Notes: generated by a model from the sequence alone, not told the origin. Counted from the first letter of the stretch, positions 35,427 to 47,456 are shown. The stretch: 64,000 nucleotides of DNA from Vandiemenella viatica (GCA_031002005.1 CM061921.1:146105283-146169282); one strand, 5' to 3'. Translations and numbers: made by a program.

Positions 35427-35442
35427 CCCCCCCCCCCCCCAG
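35427..35442. repeat. Poly-C tract
   Basis: A run of about 15 C at the boundary between the LINE 3' end and the hAT coding remnant. The proline-rich frame crossing it is an artefact of the run. Confidence 0.9.
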
Positions 35443-35479
35443 CTTCCTGCACCCCACCTACCATTGCTCTCAACAAATT

Positions 35480-37258
35480 TAAACTTTAAATTCATTCAAC
35501 AGTTTTGGTAAATTAATTATCTATTCCCTTGGTAACATATTCCAATCCCTGACACCATTACCTTTGAAAGAAAGTCTTCCCACATACTTGTGCCTGAATT
35601 TGAGTACCAGCTTGTGGTCATGGTCATCTTTTCCCTTCCATGCATTAGTTTTAATTCTCACACCAATATCTTTCCATGCATCATCACCAATATACACCTT
35701 GTACACTTCCATCACTATTTCCACTCTCTTCCTGTCTTCCAATCAATCTCATTCCAGCTCTTTTTATCATATCCGTTAATGATTGTGTTCTACAGTAATT
35801 TCCAGAGACAAATCTAACAGCCCTTCTTTTCTCCCTCTCCAACTCCTATATTTGATACCCAAAATGTGGGTCCCATACTACACTACCATATTCAAGCAAT
35901 GGTCTGACCTAAGTTTTGTAACCCAGTTCCTGTACTTCACTCATTCACCCCCTCATCACTCTCTCCAAAAAGTGAAGGATTTTGAAACCTTTTCCTACTA
36001 CTTGTCCCATGTGTCCTGTCCAGTTGAGATTGTTATCGAATGTTATGCCCAGTATTGAAAGTATTTCTTCAACAAGAAATACTTTCCCACCTTGTAGTCA
36101 TAATCAACCTTTAGTTTTTTTTCCCTGTGTATCTAATAAGCTGACTCTTCTTTGCATTTATCTTCATCCCATTTGTACCAACCTAGCTATTATTCTGTCC
36201 AGATCACCATGAAGCTGTTCAGAGTCATCTAATGTTTTGATCCTTTTATACTGCGTTATGTCATCTGCCAACAACCTAACGTCTGATAGTAAACCATCAA
36301 CACAGTCATTCATTAGAATAATGAATAGCAATGGTCCCAATACGCTACCCTGTGGCACGTCCATATTTACTTCCACTTCTTTTGATACCGCATTTCCTAC
36401 CTTGACTTTTTACTTTCTACTTTTTAAAAATTCTTCTACCCAGCAAATCACTTTCTCATCTAGTCCAGTAGGTATTACTTTATTTACCACAATTTTATGG
36501 CTCACTCTATCAAAGGCCTTTGTAAGGTCTTGTGCAGTGGTACTCAACCTTTTTTCTTTGTGCTCCGAACAAATGCTACTGCTATATTAAGATGGGCCGC
36601 AATAATCTACAGTACAATATAACTCCACATTTAAAAGTAAGCATATATTTTAACATTAATAGAATTGTTGACATTGTTAAAAAAATTTGACAATTAACGA
36701 TAAATCCAGATTATAATTGCTAGGCTTTGAGGCACATAAAAAATATTTGCAGGTTGAGTATCAATTGTCTAGAGCAACACTATCAATTTGGCCTCCCTTG
36801 TCCATTTCATCCGTAATATCTTGTATACTTCATACTAACTGAGATTGACATGAATATCCTTGCCTAAAGCCATGTTGCCAACTTGAAAACCACTTTTGCT
36901 CCTCACATATATGTCTGATGTAGTTGCATATCAGCATCACCATTAATTTACCTACCACTGATGTCAAACTACTTGGCCTATAATTTTTGAGCCTATTTCT
37001 CACCCTTCCGGTACTACTATCACACTTTTTCAGTCCTCTGGTAAGCAGCAAGTATCTAGACTCAATTTAAATGATATGTCAATATAAGGTACAATGTCAC
37101 ATCCTGCTATCTTTAAGATATCTGTAGTAATATTGTCTACACCAGCCCCGCTATGTTTTTTCAGCTTTCTTTGTTTATTTATGATATCCTCAGAATGAAT
37201 TTCAAATTTTTTGTTCTGTTCATTTCTAATTGTGTTGCTAAGTTCATTCTCCATTATT
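35480..37258 (-). pseudogene. CR1-type LINE reverse transcriptase, inserted in the hAT gene
   Basis: Same family as the LINE at 58.7-64 kb. From 37254 down: HSGAGVDNITTDILKIAGCD, LKNYRPSSLTSVVGKL, WFSSWQHGFRQGYSCQSQLV, then after a hAT MITE KAFDRVSHKIVV, VEVNMDVPQGSVLGPLLF (about 36370), RLLADDITQYKRIK where the F/Y-A-D-D box is L-A-D-D, and a C-terminus with LLEYGSVVWDPH and RFVSGNY. Frameshifts at several points. Endonuclease and ORF1 are absent. Both its ends abut hAT transposase sequence. Confidence 0.85.
36535..36766. mobile_element. hAT-type MITE inside the LINE
   Basis: 232 bp, AT-rich. Left end CAGTGGTACTCAACC, right end read inwards AATTGATACTCAACC. Flanking 8-bp duplication GTCTTGTG / GTCTAGAG (6 of 8). 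Removing it rejoins the LINE codons for S-V-A-L-D-L-T-K-A-F-D, which confirms the boundaries. Confidence 0.8.
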
Positions 37259-37259
37259 G

Positions 37260-37720
37260 CACTGTCATATCCATATATCAGAAGTCACTGATATGACTGT
37301 TGCTTGCAAAATATTAGCTTCAATCTTAGAGAAAATTCTATCGTATATATGAGGAATAAGTATCTCGGTCATGTAAGTGCTACCAGGTATTTTGTATTGA
37401 GGTACTGCCTTTTCTATTAGCCTTTTAAAACCATTTCATTCAACAGGTGATAATGGTTCATTGTCTGAGGCAATCATTTCTCTGATCAAATAATGACATC
37501 TTATTGATTTCAGGTAATTAATATCCCATAACAATTTCCTTTCAGTTGTTTCCTTCAGAGTTAACTGTTTCTTTTCTGAGGTACCTGGTACTGCCAGTAT
37601 CCTGGAATCGGTAGAAGTAAGAGTACCATCATATTTGCTGTCAGTTGCTGAGGGAACAGCAGTTAATGTAGTGTACTACTCAGCATGTTTAATTTTAGGG
37701 TGTTTTTTCAAAGAAGTTAT
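37260..37720 (-). pseudogene. hAT transposase (ZBED type), N-terminal part
   Basis: On the minus strand from 37720: LKKHPKIKHAEYYTTL, which fits the end of a BED zinc finger (L-x-x-H-x-x-x-x-H). A linker and the conserved segment IREMIASDNEPLSPVEW (about 37440-37490), GFKRLIEKAVPQYKIPG, and VTSDIW with the first catalytic Asp close to 37275 follow. The frame then runs into the LINE at about 37258. The rest of the enzyme resumes at about 35400. The BED finger's first half is not found upstream, so it may be on another exon or lost. Confidence 0.7.
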
Positions 37721-38394
37721 AGCTGTTAAAAAATGAACACAATAATTAAGTGAATAATTTATAATTTGCTTAACTCAAACCTATGATCAAATTATTGTAA
37801 ACAATTAACTAACTCAAATTAATTTCTGAAGTCAATTTATAAATAATAAAGTTATTTTACTAAATCAATGTGTGTGTTATGCGTCGTTGCTGTTCGTGAC
37901 TTATTTTATTATCCTCAATTTATAAGCTCTTAATCCGAGAATTAAACAAATACTCAGCTTAACTCTAAACTTGAGCTCGTAACTAATTACTGTGAATGTG
38001 TCATACTTTCTTCAAGTATTTATACCTACTCAAATCCCTCTGAACCCCAAAGATAATAAATAAAATGTATATTCAAAAACAGGATTTATTTACATCAAGT
38101 TTATCAACAAAATATGTGTGAAATAAACTACTGGGAAAAAATATATGTTTACAATAAATAAATAATTACAAGCCCTAATAAAATACAAAATTAAAATGAC
38201 TAAATTGTTTCACTTAATTAATACATAATAAGATTTTACTTATTTGCTGTGTTTTCTTCTCCACCATGTGAGATCTTGTTACATAGCAAAAATACAGCCA
38301 GTTTATTATCTTCACTATATTTTGCATAATATTAGGCGAAATCTTATATCTTTAAACGAGCAATTCTTGTATTATATATATATATATAAATATA
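37721..38394. other. AT-rich stretch with (AT)n
   Basis: No gene recognised. A TA-rich simple repeat lies at 38372-38395. Confidence 0.5.
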
Positions 38395-38660
38395 TATCGA
38401 AAATGGCTATGACAATTTGGATGAAATTTGATATTTAGATACCGTTTTAACTTTTAAGATTACCTAAATAGTTGTGTTACCTACAAGAAAGCAAGTTTAT
38501 AAAATACGAACAATTATTTCACTCGGTATCTTGAAAACGGCACTAACACCATCACGTAGACAATTCAGGTACCAGAAAGCCTTCAAAAAGATTCTCTTTG
38601 ATTTCAAAGAATATTTAAACGAACAGTTCTTGTTTTCTGGCTGACCTGTGGAAATATTAG
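38395..38660 (+). repeat. Diverged direct repeat, left copy
   Basis: Shares with 39450-39690 the blocks 'atttggatgaaattt', 'tagata(a)ccgttttg' type, 'caggtaccag(a/t)aagcc' and 'tggctgacctgtg / tggttaactgtg'. About 65-70% identity by eye over 200 bp. This suggests an old terminal or internal repeat of an element. Confidence 0.5.
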
Positions 38661-38779
38661 CACTGCAAGTTTAATTGTAAAACATTTAAAAAGGAAGATA
38701 AAAAGTGGTTGAGAGTTTGTCATTAAATACTACCATGCGGGGCATGAGCATAGTTTTATGGGAGTAAATGACTTTAGCA

Positions 38780-38850
38780 CTGATGATGTGCTATTATTAC
38801 TGTGACGTCACAATCTGATGATGAATTCTTATAGAACTCGACGAAACATA
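38780..38850 (+). ncRNA. Hammerhead-ribozyme-like core (tentative)
   Basis: CTGATGA at 38815-38821 is followed by a hairpin (TGAATTC with GAACTCG, one mismatch) and then CGAAAC at 38842-38847, the two conserved strands of a hammerhead core in correct order and spacing. Upstream is a palindrome (TGTGACGTCACA) that could form stem I. Stem III and a cleavage-site UH were not clearly identified. Hammerheads are known in Penelope-like elements. It may be chance or a relic. Confidence 0.3.
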
Positions 38851-39449
38851 TCAAAAATAAAGAATAAATGTTCTTGATATCTCGCTTGGTTTTCGAAATA
38901 TAGTATGTAAAAAATAAGTTATAGGTATAGTTCCTTGTGCTTTTAGTAACGTTTCTTCTGGTCCAGGCCGTATTTCAACCTAACAACAAGCACTAGGAAC
39001 AAAATAAAACATTGAAAGTACATTTACACTGTATAGACGTAGTGGATTTGGTGGATTTTTTCTGGTCCAGGCCGGATCTAATCCTAACCTCTTCACTTGT
39101 GATATCAGAAAAGTAAATTCTTTATTTTCGATTTGTCTTGACGAGTTTCTTACAAATTCATCATCAAACTTGGCTTTGGCAAAATTTATCCTCTGGTTCA
39201 GGTCGCATTTCAATCAACCACGTCAATTTTGAGATACGATATCTCGAGAACTAAGCGAGATATATAAAAAAATATGTTTTACTTCCAATTTTTCTCGTTG
39301 AGTTAAATAAGGATCCATCATCAAGGGTTATCATAGAATCCCCTGAATTACCACAAATCTCGCACCATTAATTAATCCCTGACTGGAATTTAGATTTCTA
39401 TTTAACATAATAATAGCATTTTTCTTTGAAAGCAATTTATGAGGTGGTC
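38851..39449. other. Spacer with short internal repeats
   Basis: Contains three versions of 'ggtccaggccg.at.t.aa.cct' (about 38959, 39064, 39192) spaced about 105-130 bp apart, and two 'tctcgc/tctcgagaactaagcg' segments. The function is unknown. It looks like a decayed tandem array within one element. Confidence 0.4.
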
Positions 39450-39690
39450 TCGCTAATGGCTCTAGCGATTTGGATGAAATTTCGTATGTAGATAACGTTT
39501 TGCTTTTCAAATTTTTAACACGATTTAATTGTGTATTTGGTTTCTCGAAGTCGGCTCTAATCTCATTACATAGAAGGTTCAGGTACCAGTAAGCCTACTG
39601 ATGTTAGTTAAGCTTTTTTTGGTTAACTGTGAACCTCAAAACGCTTAGGAAGCCTTCAAGCTTTTTACTTTAATCAAACTTTACTCGAAA
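39450..39690 (+). repeat. Diverged direct repeat, right copy
   Basis: Partner of 38395-38660. Confidence 0.5.
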
Positions 39691-41344
39691 TCTTGGATAT
39701 TGAACAGAAATCAAAAGATGCCGAGTGAAGATCGGTCACCCAGGTACTTTTATTAAATGGTGTCATTTTGTGGAGCTTTTGGCAAACAAACAGTGATATG
39801 TTTTTAGTAATAAAGACTATTAGTAACACAATTTGATGTAACAACGAACAAATGACGCATGTCATAACATGATCTATTCACAAATGATACAAATACACCA
39901 GTGGTGTTGCTACTGCGTGCTCCACAACGAGATAGGTCACCTGCAAATGTTCACATTTGGCTGCCAAAAATTCAGCCCTTCAGCTGAGAGCATGGCCGAA
40001 TATTCGGTATTCAGCAGGACCACTATTCGTGGCAACTGTTGTTCTGCCTTCACCGCACTCCATCCCTGAGTATTCATTCCACCAGGAGCAGCCAAGCTAT
40101 TCTCACAAGGCTGGCCATCACAAAAACTAACTGGATCATTACAGTTATGGACGGCAACTGTCGAAGTGTAGACATTGCAGCAAATTAGTGTGTTTGATGT
40201 GGATAGAGGTATGAGGTGCCTTAGAGTCATGTCCATATCAAGGAATGTGATTTGTGAGCAGAAGTATGTAGAAATTCCATCAATTATACCTACTACCCAG
40301 CACACATCATTTAACAACTAACCTATCACCACTACACTAGCTCCTACGTAGACTTCACTATGCAGCATGAATGGGCTCAGACAAACAGTCCACAACCACA
40401 ACATATACATTACAGTACCAGAACATGCCAGTAACCTTCATTCTAACAACCTCAATGACTGCTTTACTGTGAGACCATTTACAGTTTTCCCCAAAACCAC
40501 CTCTGCATCAGAACTTCAGAGATGAGAACTTGCATGCCAAAATATCTTAGATACTTGACACTCCCCTGGCCTCCATCACTGATAAAAACTACCACTAACC
40601 CATCACTTATCTTATTTTACTTTGTTTTAACAAAACTGTTTCACAGTTATTTATCATTTGCATTCATACAACAAATTTTTTAAATTATTCATATGTGACA
40701 TATATACATAAGTTTAGGTCTTTTCCCTGGATATATCGATAGTTCACTCCCAGCAGTTCATCCCCACCACCTCCACCATGTCCTCCAATGCCTAGCCAGT
40801 CATGAGGCAAACTTCGGTGTGCACACACCTCCCTCACGAAATGGCCTGATCCCTCTAGCAAGCATAAGGTTTTAAACCAAAACATTGTATGCTTATGTTT
40901 GTCTGGTGTGATACATTCCCTTCATAGCCATCAATTTTGCTGAGTGATGGATTGCTTTCCTATCCTTTGATGTTTATATTTCCTAAAAGCTATTTCCATT
41001 TTACTTAATATCGAAAATGGTAAATAAAGATGTATGAAAAAACCTAAAAATTGAGCATCCTGAGCATCCATGTTATTTTCAATTCCATAATTTACATAAG
41101 AAATATCTTACAAGAATTTGCCAAAAATTGTTTCTTTCATGCACAGTCATGAGATCAAAAACTGATATCCACAGAGAAGGGAAATACCAAACAAAGTTTC
41201 TTATTCAAGGTAGTGAAATTATACAAAAAGCTGACACATGAAATTAAGGTTTAAAATATCCATAACTATTTAAGAAATGTTAAAAAAGAATATATTATTC
41301 TGTAGAAAATTATTTGAGTTAAGTGGAGATATATAAAAAGTATC
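39691..41344. other. Anonymous stretch, no gene recognised
   Basis: A 126-codon minus-strand frame at 39937-40317 is the longest but has no recognisable motif. 'gccgaatattcggtattc' near 39995 resembles hAT subterminal sequence. Confidence 0.35.
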
Positions 41345-41352
41345 CATGCTTT

Positions 41353-41596
41353 TAGGGGCGGATCCAGGAACTTTCATTGGGCAGGGCTTGAGTGGACCTT
41401 GGGTTGGGGGGGGGGGTCTTGGCTTGAGGGGATTTTGCCTGGGGGGGGCTTGCCTCCAGTGGATTTTGGCTTTGGGGGGAGCTTGAGCCAGGCAAAGGGT
41501 AGTATTTATAGTCCCCTCGGGCCTCGAATCGGTAGAGCTAAAAAAAAAAGTCTCCAAAATTACAATGTCGGAGGTCCCCCCTTGGATCCGCCCCTG
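41353..41596. mobile_element. G-rich hAT-type MITE
   Basis: 244 bp. Ends TAGGGGCGGATCCAGG (left) and CAGGGGCGGATCCAAG (right, read inwards). The 8-bp duplication CATGCTTT / CATGTTTT lies at 41345-41352 and 41597-41604. The interior is strongly G-rich on the plus strand, with a 13-G run at about 41406-41418 and several other runs of 5-8 G. Confidence 0.85.
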
Positions 41597-41784
41597 CATG
41601 TTTTATAAAGTGTATAATGCATTTTTTATGTATTTATAAATGTTCAAGACCAAATCAGTTTACACGAAAATGTATTTTATTGTGAATTAAATAGATAAGA
41701 AAATCAGTGGTACAATAAGTAGTTCCTTTCCTACCAGACTTGCAGTTTAATGTAGAATCGAAACCACAGGGAATTCTGGTTTTT

Positions 41785-41948
41785 TTTTTCCTCAGCCATG
41801 GCCTTTTGAAGTAAGCATCCCGGTGTTTGCCTGGATTGATTTGGGGAAATCATGGAATACCCAAATATGGATGTCTGGTTGGGGATTCAAACCTGCATCC
41901 TCCAAAATGCGAGGCCAGAGTGTTAACCACTCACCCACCACACTCAGT
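41785..41948 (-). mobile_element. SINE A copy, 3'-shortened
   Basis: Antisense. Body and head are well preserved (reverse of B box 'gggattcaaacc'). The tail end is missing and replaced by a T run at 41781-41789. Confidence 0.85.
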
Positions 41949-41974
41949 GAAAATTCTAGTGTGATCTATATGAA

Positions 41975-42070
41975 CCAAAAAAAAAAAAAAAAAAAAATTG
42001 CTTCAATTTTCTAACCTGGGACCTCGAGGTTTTACAAGTACCTTACCCACTGAGCTTTAAGAATGCTGGA
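41975..42070 (-). mobile_element. tRNA-like SINE fragment
   Basis: On the minus strand AGCTCAGTGGGTAAGGTAC resembles a tRNA A box, followed by GGTCCCAGGTT at B-box distance. The plus-strand A run at 41979-41998 becomes a T run after it. Not a functional tRNA. Confidence 0.4.
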
Positions 42071-42249
42071 TACTGCTGCACATTCATTAAAGTATCTTAT
42101 TTTGTTTTTTATTGAATTTCTAATAAATATGCCTGAATTTATAAAGAAGGGCTGGGGCAACTGAGATGAAATTTTCAATGAGACTATTATGAGAGTGGGA
42201 CTTAAACCTTGGTGACAGCTGTGTGATAATAGGTGGTGAAAACGATGAT

Positions 42250-42936
42250 TACAAAAATTAAGCCAAACAAGCAACCAGATCTTTAGTTGAAACACTAAAT
42301 CTGATGACTGATATAAATGTTTATATCACCAGCATTCCTCATCGATATGACCTAATACCATCATCTTGCGTAAACAAAGAAATAGAGACCACAAACACAA
42401 AGTATCAAAAAATATGTAAAGCCTATCCAAATGTCGAATTTGTAAATGTAGACTGCCATCGAGAGGAATTTACTAGACATAGGATGCATAGGAACATTTA
42501 AGGCAAAGCAGCTTTAGCCAAACAGATACTGTACCATATAAGGGCAAAATGTATAAATGCGCAGCACTCAAAAATCGAGATAAAAGAACCAACAGAAGTG
42601 TGCCAAACAAAAATGACATTACCTGAAAATATGAAATGCTCTATTCTGCAGCCTAAAGAAACATATGCACAGAAATTATATTCGAGCTCCACAGTGAAAA
42701 CAACCCAAAATGCAGTGAAAACTAAAGAGGAACTTAATAGACACACAGTACTGTCCCAAGAGGATTCAGCAGTAAATGTGGCAACCCAATCAAATACTAG
42801 AAGATCCAGCAGCAGACAGAAAGTGTCAACACCAAAAGATGATAATTTTTATGGTTCAGCCCGGGGAAATACAAACATCCTTAGTGAAATATTCTCACAA
42901 CCCACCCAAAGAAGATGGAATCTCATCAACAGATGA
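42250..42936 (+). pseudogene. LINE ORF1, SGNH-domain C-terminal part
   Basis: From about 42300 the frame reads MTDINVYITSIPHRYDL, CKAYPNVEFVNVDC and FTRHRMHRNI, the last being the SGNH block with the catalytic-type D/H replaced in part (relatives read RHGMHLN). A TAA follows at 42499. The same frame then continues as GKAALAKQIL and a long hydrophilic low-complexity tail to 42936. The N-terminal zinc finger and the Ser block are absent. In CR1-type LINEs this esterase-like domain is thought to aid RNP or membrane interactions. Confidence 0.65.
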
Positions 42937-43115
42937 ACATGTATGCCTAAAGGATAATAATGAGCACAGTGCACTGTCAAGGACTCAGACTAATAGCTTA
43001 AATCTAGATTCTAATCCTAAAAGCACATATCTTAATGTCAACCAAATGAGACATCAGATTTTATATACATAACATTGACAAGATAGCTGTAGATGATCAG
43101 TGTAATAATAATATA

Positions 43116-43837
43116 GTGAATAAGAGTCTAGCTAAGAAACTTAATATGTATAATATATTGTACTGGAATGTGCAAGGTATTGTGGACAAAGTTGAGATAG
43201 TGGAAATATTGATTGAAGAAAAGAAAATTGATGTTATATGTATTGTCGAGCACTGGCTGTCACATGAAGAATTAAAAAGCCTCAGCATTTCCAGACTTCA
43301 ATCTGGTAAGTCACTTCTGTAGGGCAAAGGGTAAAAGAGGGGGCTCAGCGATTTTTATAAAAAAATAACTTGACAGTATGTGAACAAACTAATATTGACA
43401 CATCAAACCTTGCAACTGAATATGTTTTCGAACTGTCACAATTGTATTTAGAAAATATTAACACATTTGTGCTGTGTATCTATCGGATTCCTCAAAACGA
43501 TAATATGAATATTTACTTTGAAAAAATGGATAATCTGTTAGCCAAACTCAGTTCTAAAAATTGTAATATAATTATGTGTGCTGATTTTAACCTGGACTTT
43601 AATTTAAATGGGCCAAATATAGATAACCTGTGTAGCCTTTTTACTAGCTATGGCCTAAATGTTCTGCTAAAAAATGTAATTACACATCCAGGGATTGTAA
43701 ACAAAGGTACATGTATTGACAATATTGTTACTATTTTCCATTACTCAAGAACCCAAGCCTCTGTCATACAATCTGTACTATCTGACCACTATGCTGTTCT
43801 CTCGTCATTTCTCTTGACCTCAGAAAAGACCAAATAA
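43116..43837 (+). pseudogene. LINE ORF2 endonuclease domain
   Basis: ILYWNVQGIVDKVEIV opens an EEP/APE domain. VICIVEHWLS holds the catalytic Glu. A stop at 43321 and a shift near 43365 interrupt it. Then TFVLCIYRIPQND, NIIMCADFNLDFN (GDFN-type motif, G now A) and VLSDHYAVLSSF (SDH motif) complete the fold. Nicks DNA for target-primed reverse transcription. Confidence 0.85.
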
Positions 43838-43883
43838 TGAATATCAATATAGAGAGATTAATGACACAAATATAGCAGACTTT

Positions 43884-45893
43884 TTGTATTGTTTAAATAA
43901 TATGAATAGACCTCTCATTCACTCTCAGACTAATATTCTTGTTAAATTCTCAGCCTTCTTCACAGACTTTATGTGGAGTGGTAATTACTCCTTCCCATTA
44001 AAAGTTGTAAATAGTCGAGAAAGACAGGTCAAAGCAAATAAATGGTTCACTCCTAAGTTATTAGAGTTAAAAAACATATGTGAAATGTACCACTTTATGT
44101 CCATACAAAGTCAGTCTGCGGACATAAAAACTAAATGTAAACAAATCAAATACATGTACAAAGATGAAATCAGAAAAGCTAAACTAAATTGTAACAGTGA
44201 AAGAGTCCTTAGATGTGCAAATAAACCAAGGGCTATCTGGAACATCATTAAAAATAGTCTTCCTATAAATAGAAACATCAATCAGGATGGGACACCAACC
44301 AACTTAACAGCTGAAGAATTCAATAACTACTTTATTGATAATATTAGTAAAACAATTAAGAAAATAGCAGTTAGTCAAAATGAAGCCAACTACTATTTGT
44401 CCAAAGTCAAATGTGCTGATAAAATATTTTCTTTCAAATCAGCTTCTATACAGGAAGTCCATTCTGCTATTATGTCTTTAAGAAATAGTTAAGTCTATGG
44501 ATGTCTACAACCTAAACTCAGAAATTGTAAAGCTTAGTAGTTACTTTATATCAGAAATGATGACAGAGGTTGTAAATGGCTGCTTTGATAGTGCAGTTTT
44601 TCCAGAACAGTGGAAGGTATCTAAGGTAATTCCAATTTATAAAAAGGGTGATAAAAAATCCTTCTGCAATTATCCCTGGTCCCGATTATGTCAAAAGTTA
44701 TTGAAAAAATTATCAGTCAACAAATCTATAAATATCTTGAACAGCACAATCTTCTCTGTAACAACCAGTTTGGGTTTAGGAAAAATCGGTCAACATGTGA
44801 TGCAGTTGCAACTTTTATCGAGAACTGTCTTGAGGACCTTGGAAATAAACTTAATGTTGATGCTAAGTTTTTTTGATCTGTCTAAGGCATTTGACACTGT
44901 ATCTCATGAAATTTTACTATCGAAACTCAAGCACCTGATGATAAGGCAGTCAAGTTAATTAAATCATATCTAAGTAATAGATCACAAATGGTCTCACTCA
45001 ACACCAATGTATCTAAGCTTAGGGCGGTAGGACATGGTGTTCCTCAGGGATCTACTCTTGGCCCCCTACTGTTCATTCTATATATTAATGACCTATCACC
45101 TATTATGGAAAATGGTAACTTCAAATGCTACAACTATGCTGATGATCTACGTGTAAAAGTAAGCTCCACTACAACTTCAAATGACAAAGCTTTCTCATCA
45201 AAGATAGATCTACTTATGGACTGGTGTAATGCCAACAAACTATCTCTTAACTTAGAAAAAACACACCACCTTGATATATCCTTAAAAAATAACTCTACCT
45301 GCAATGCTGTCAAATTCCTGGGAATAATTATACAATCAAATTTAAAATGGCAGAGGCACATTGAATTGATTTCGAATAAAGTCGCTAAAGGAATTTTCAT
45401 GATTAGGATTTGGTTTTTTTCTGAATTTATAAATAAAATAGTACTGGACCTCATATCAAGGAATTTAAATGTGACAATTTCAAGAGCACCCTACAAAGAA
45501 AGAGTCAAACAAATCAATAGTTTTATTTGGCGTAATCGGTGTTCATATATTAAAACAAAAACATACACAAGTCAAACTGAAAATCCCCTCAACTGAAACC
45601 AGCTAAATGCAACATTCCTGATGGTGCCTGACTGTGTCAAAAATATAGATTTTTTAAAAAATTATGTGTCATACATAAGAGTGTTTTCTCTAATCAGAAA
45701 GGGAGTTAATCTGCTGGCTGCACATAATCCACATGAAAGTCATGTGGCTAGCTTGACTTCTGAAATAGCATTTCGAGCTTTTGCGAGCAACAGTTTATTA
45801 TTATTATTTAAACTGAGTTACATGTCAAGAGATTTTAAGGTTTACATATTGTTTATTTGTAAGAAACTGGTTAAAATAATTAAAACTAAGTTG
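43884..45893 (+). pseudogene. LINE ORF2 reverse transcriptase
   Basis: Three main frames: linker (AIWNIIKNSLPINRNINQDG), then FPEQWKVSKVIPIYKKGDK, VIEKIISQQIYKYL with FGFRKNRST (44688-44876), FDLSKAFDTVSHEILL (44870-44920), GVPQGSTLGPLLFILYINDL (45030-45090) and YNYADDLRVKV with an intact YADD. KFLGIIIQSNLKW follows. After MIRI at about 45408 the usual thumb sequence is missing and the frame resumes with FSLIRKGVNLLA-like C-terminal residues at 45690. Two frameshifts and the deletion inactivate it. Confidence 0.9.
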
Positions 45894-47456
45894 TGAATAG
45901 TTGTATTTGAACTGTAGACCAGGACATATCTCCTGTGGCCACAAAAGAAACAACCCTTTTTGGAATAGGAATCTGTAATCATAGAAAAAAAATGGCGTTT
46001 CACGTATGGTAGGTAATATCAACTTGGCTGCAACAAATAATCCAATTTAATTAAATTTGAAATCTTGCTATTACCGAAAAGAAACCTTCAATAATAAACA
46101 TGTTTGATAAACAGAAAATTCAAGATGAAATTAATACCAACAGTTTCAATAAAGAGTTATATGAAATAAATATTATCTGTAATTAGTAAAGGGATACTAA
46201 AATCTCTAATATACTACTTAAAATAGTACATATGATTATAAAATATTCACATCATTAGAAAGTTGTTTAAAATATGCTGTTACTGCATTACAATTTTATA
46301 CATGTATCTACAATTCATTGCTGTCTTCAAGGCTGATTAGATTACTGAAACCATTACAGTGTTTCAGATGGTTTTTCGCAATCACCAAGGCATATTTTGG
46401 GATTTTCCCCAATCTCCACCTCAGAAATGAACAAACAAAAATACACTTATGCTACAGAGCACAAGTTATATGTTTCACAGACTGATGAAAACACATCTGC
46501 TCCCCCATCAAAACTATGACAGGCCTAGCAAGCTGATAGAAGATGGGGCCTTCCTTTCAAATAAGCACAGCCTCTGAATGTGAATGTGATGGACAGCCTG
46601 CAAAAGTGGTAACATGCAAGTGATAATGATCACTGATTGGATGTAGGAAAATGTCATTTATAAAAGTAAATTTTACATTTCTTTAAAGTAACATTAAATG
46701 ATTTATTATTCAAAGAATGGTAATCATTTGAGTCATGTGGAATAAGCAGAAACTAAGGACAACTAGTGAGATTCAAACTTTATTCAAGAACAAAATAGAA
46801 ACTTTATTTAAGTTTTATACTTTTAACAGTTTTCAATTAATGGAACATACAAAGAAACAAAACATTTATCTTGACCAGTATTATTTCCACACAGGAACTT
46901 ATTTGGCTATGAATCAAAAAATTAAATATGCGCGCCATTTATTCTACCAATACAGATTATGAAATATTTTCAATGGTACCAAAAGCACTGACAAAACCAA
47001 TTGTTGGTGGCAGAATTAAGCAAAATTAAGACAAACATGTACATAATGACTAAGAGACAGCAGTAGAATGTTGTCAGTATTACAAAATGCAGAAACAAAG
47101 ATAGCAATGAGCATAACATGAAATCAACAATGGTAATGAAATTTTGATCAAATAATATACTGGTAAGAGAATCATCATATACACACAAAGGGGGAAAAAA
47201 AATAATTAAACAACATGAATTTTGTTTCTCAAATGACCATTACGTAGAGTACCTAAAGACTACTTCAGAATGGTAGTATGTTTTTTTAAATTACAATCTC
47301 TTTGTTATTCAATTGCCACACATATTTTTACACAATAAGAAAACGCTAGTAAAATTTTATACAGCATTGAACTTACAAATTAAAAATACTGTCTACCATT
47401 TAATTAAATTAAACTTATTTTTTCATCTACATAACATACAGAACGAATTTTTTATT
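45894..47456. other. AT-rich stretch, possibly 3' UTR of the LC3-like gene
   Basis: No coding sequence recognised. On the minus strand it is directly downstream of the LC3-like stop codon. An AATAAA lies within 10 bases of that stop and others occur near 46935, so part of it may be 3' UTR. Confidence 0.35.

Larger units (their letters stand above)
42250..45893 (+). mobile_element. CR1/Daphne-type LINE with ORF1 and ORF2
   Basis: 3.6-kb sense LINE with the end of ORF1 (SGNH), an APE-like endonuclease and reverse transcriptase in order. It is related to, but distinct from, the antisense LINE at 12.2-17 kb. 5'-truncated within ORF1. A large deletion removes most of the thumb region near 45415. 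Confidence 0.85.

Noticed and set aside
35304..35489. Proline-rich ORF
   Set aside because: Produced by the poly-C tract; the true coding sense is the opposite-strand hAT remnant.
34090..40070. Terminal inverted repeats of the ZBED hAT element
   Set aside because: 'gttctgcc' and 'ttcggccaaatatt'-like words occur near both places, but the first is in direct and not inverted orientation, so ends could not be fixed.
39937..40317. 126-codon ORF as a gene
   Set aside because: No recognisable motif, splice signals or repeat copy; chance is as likely.
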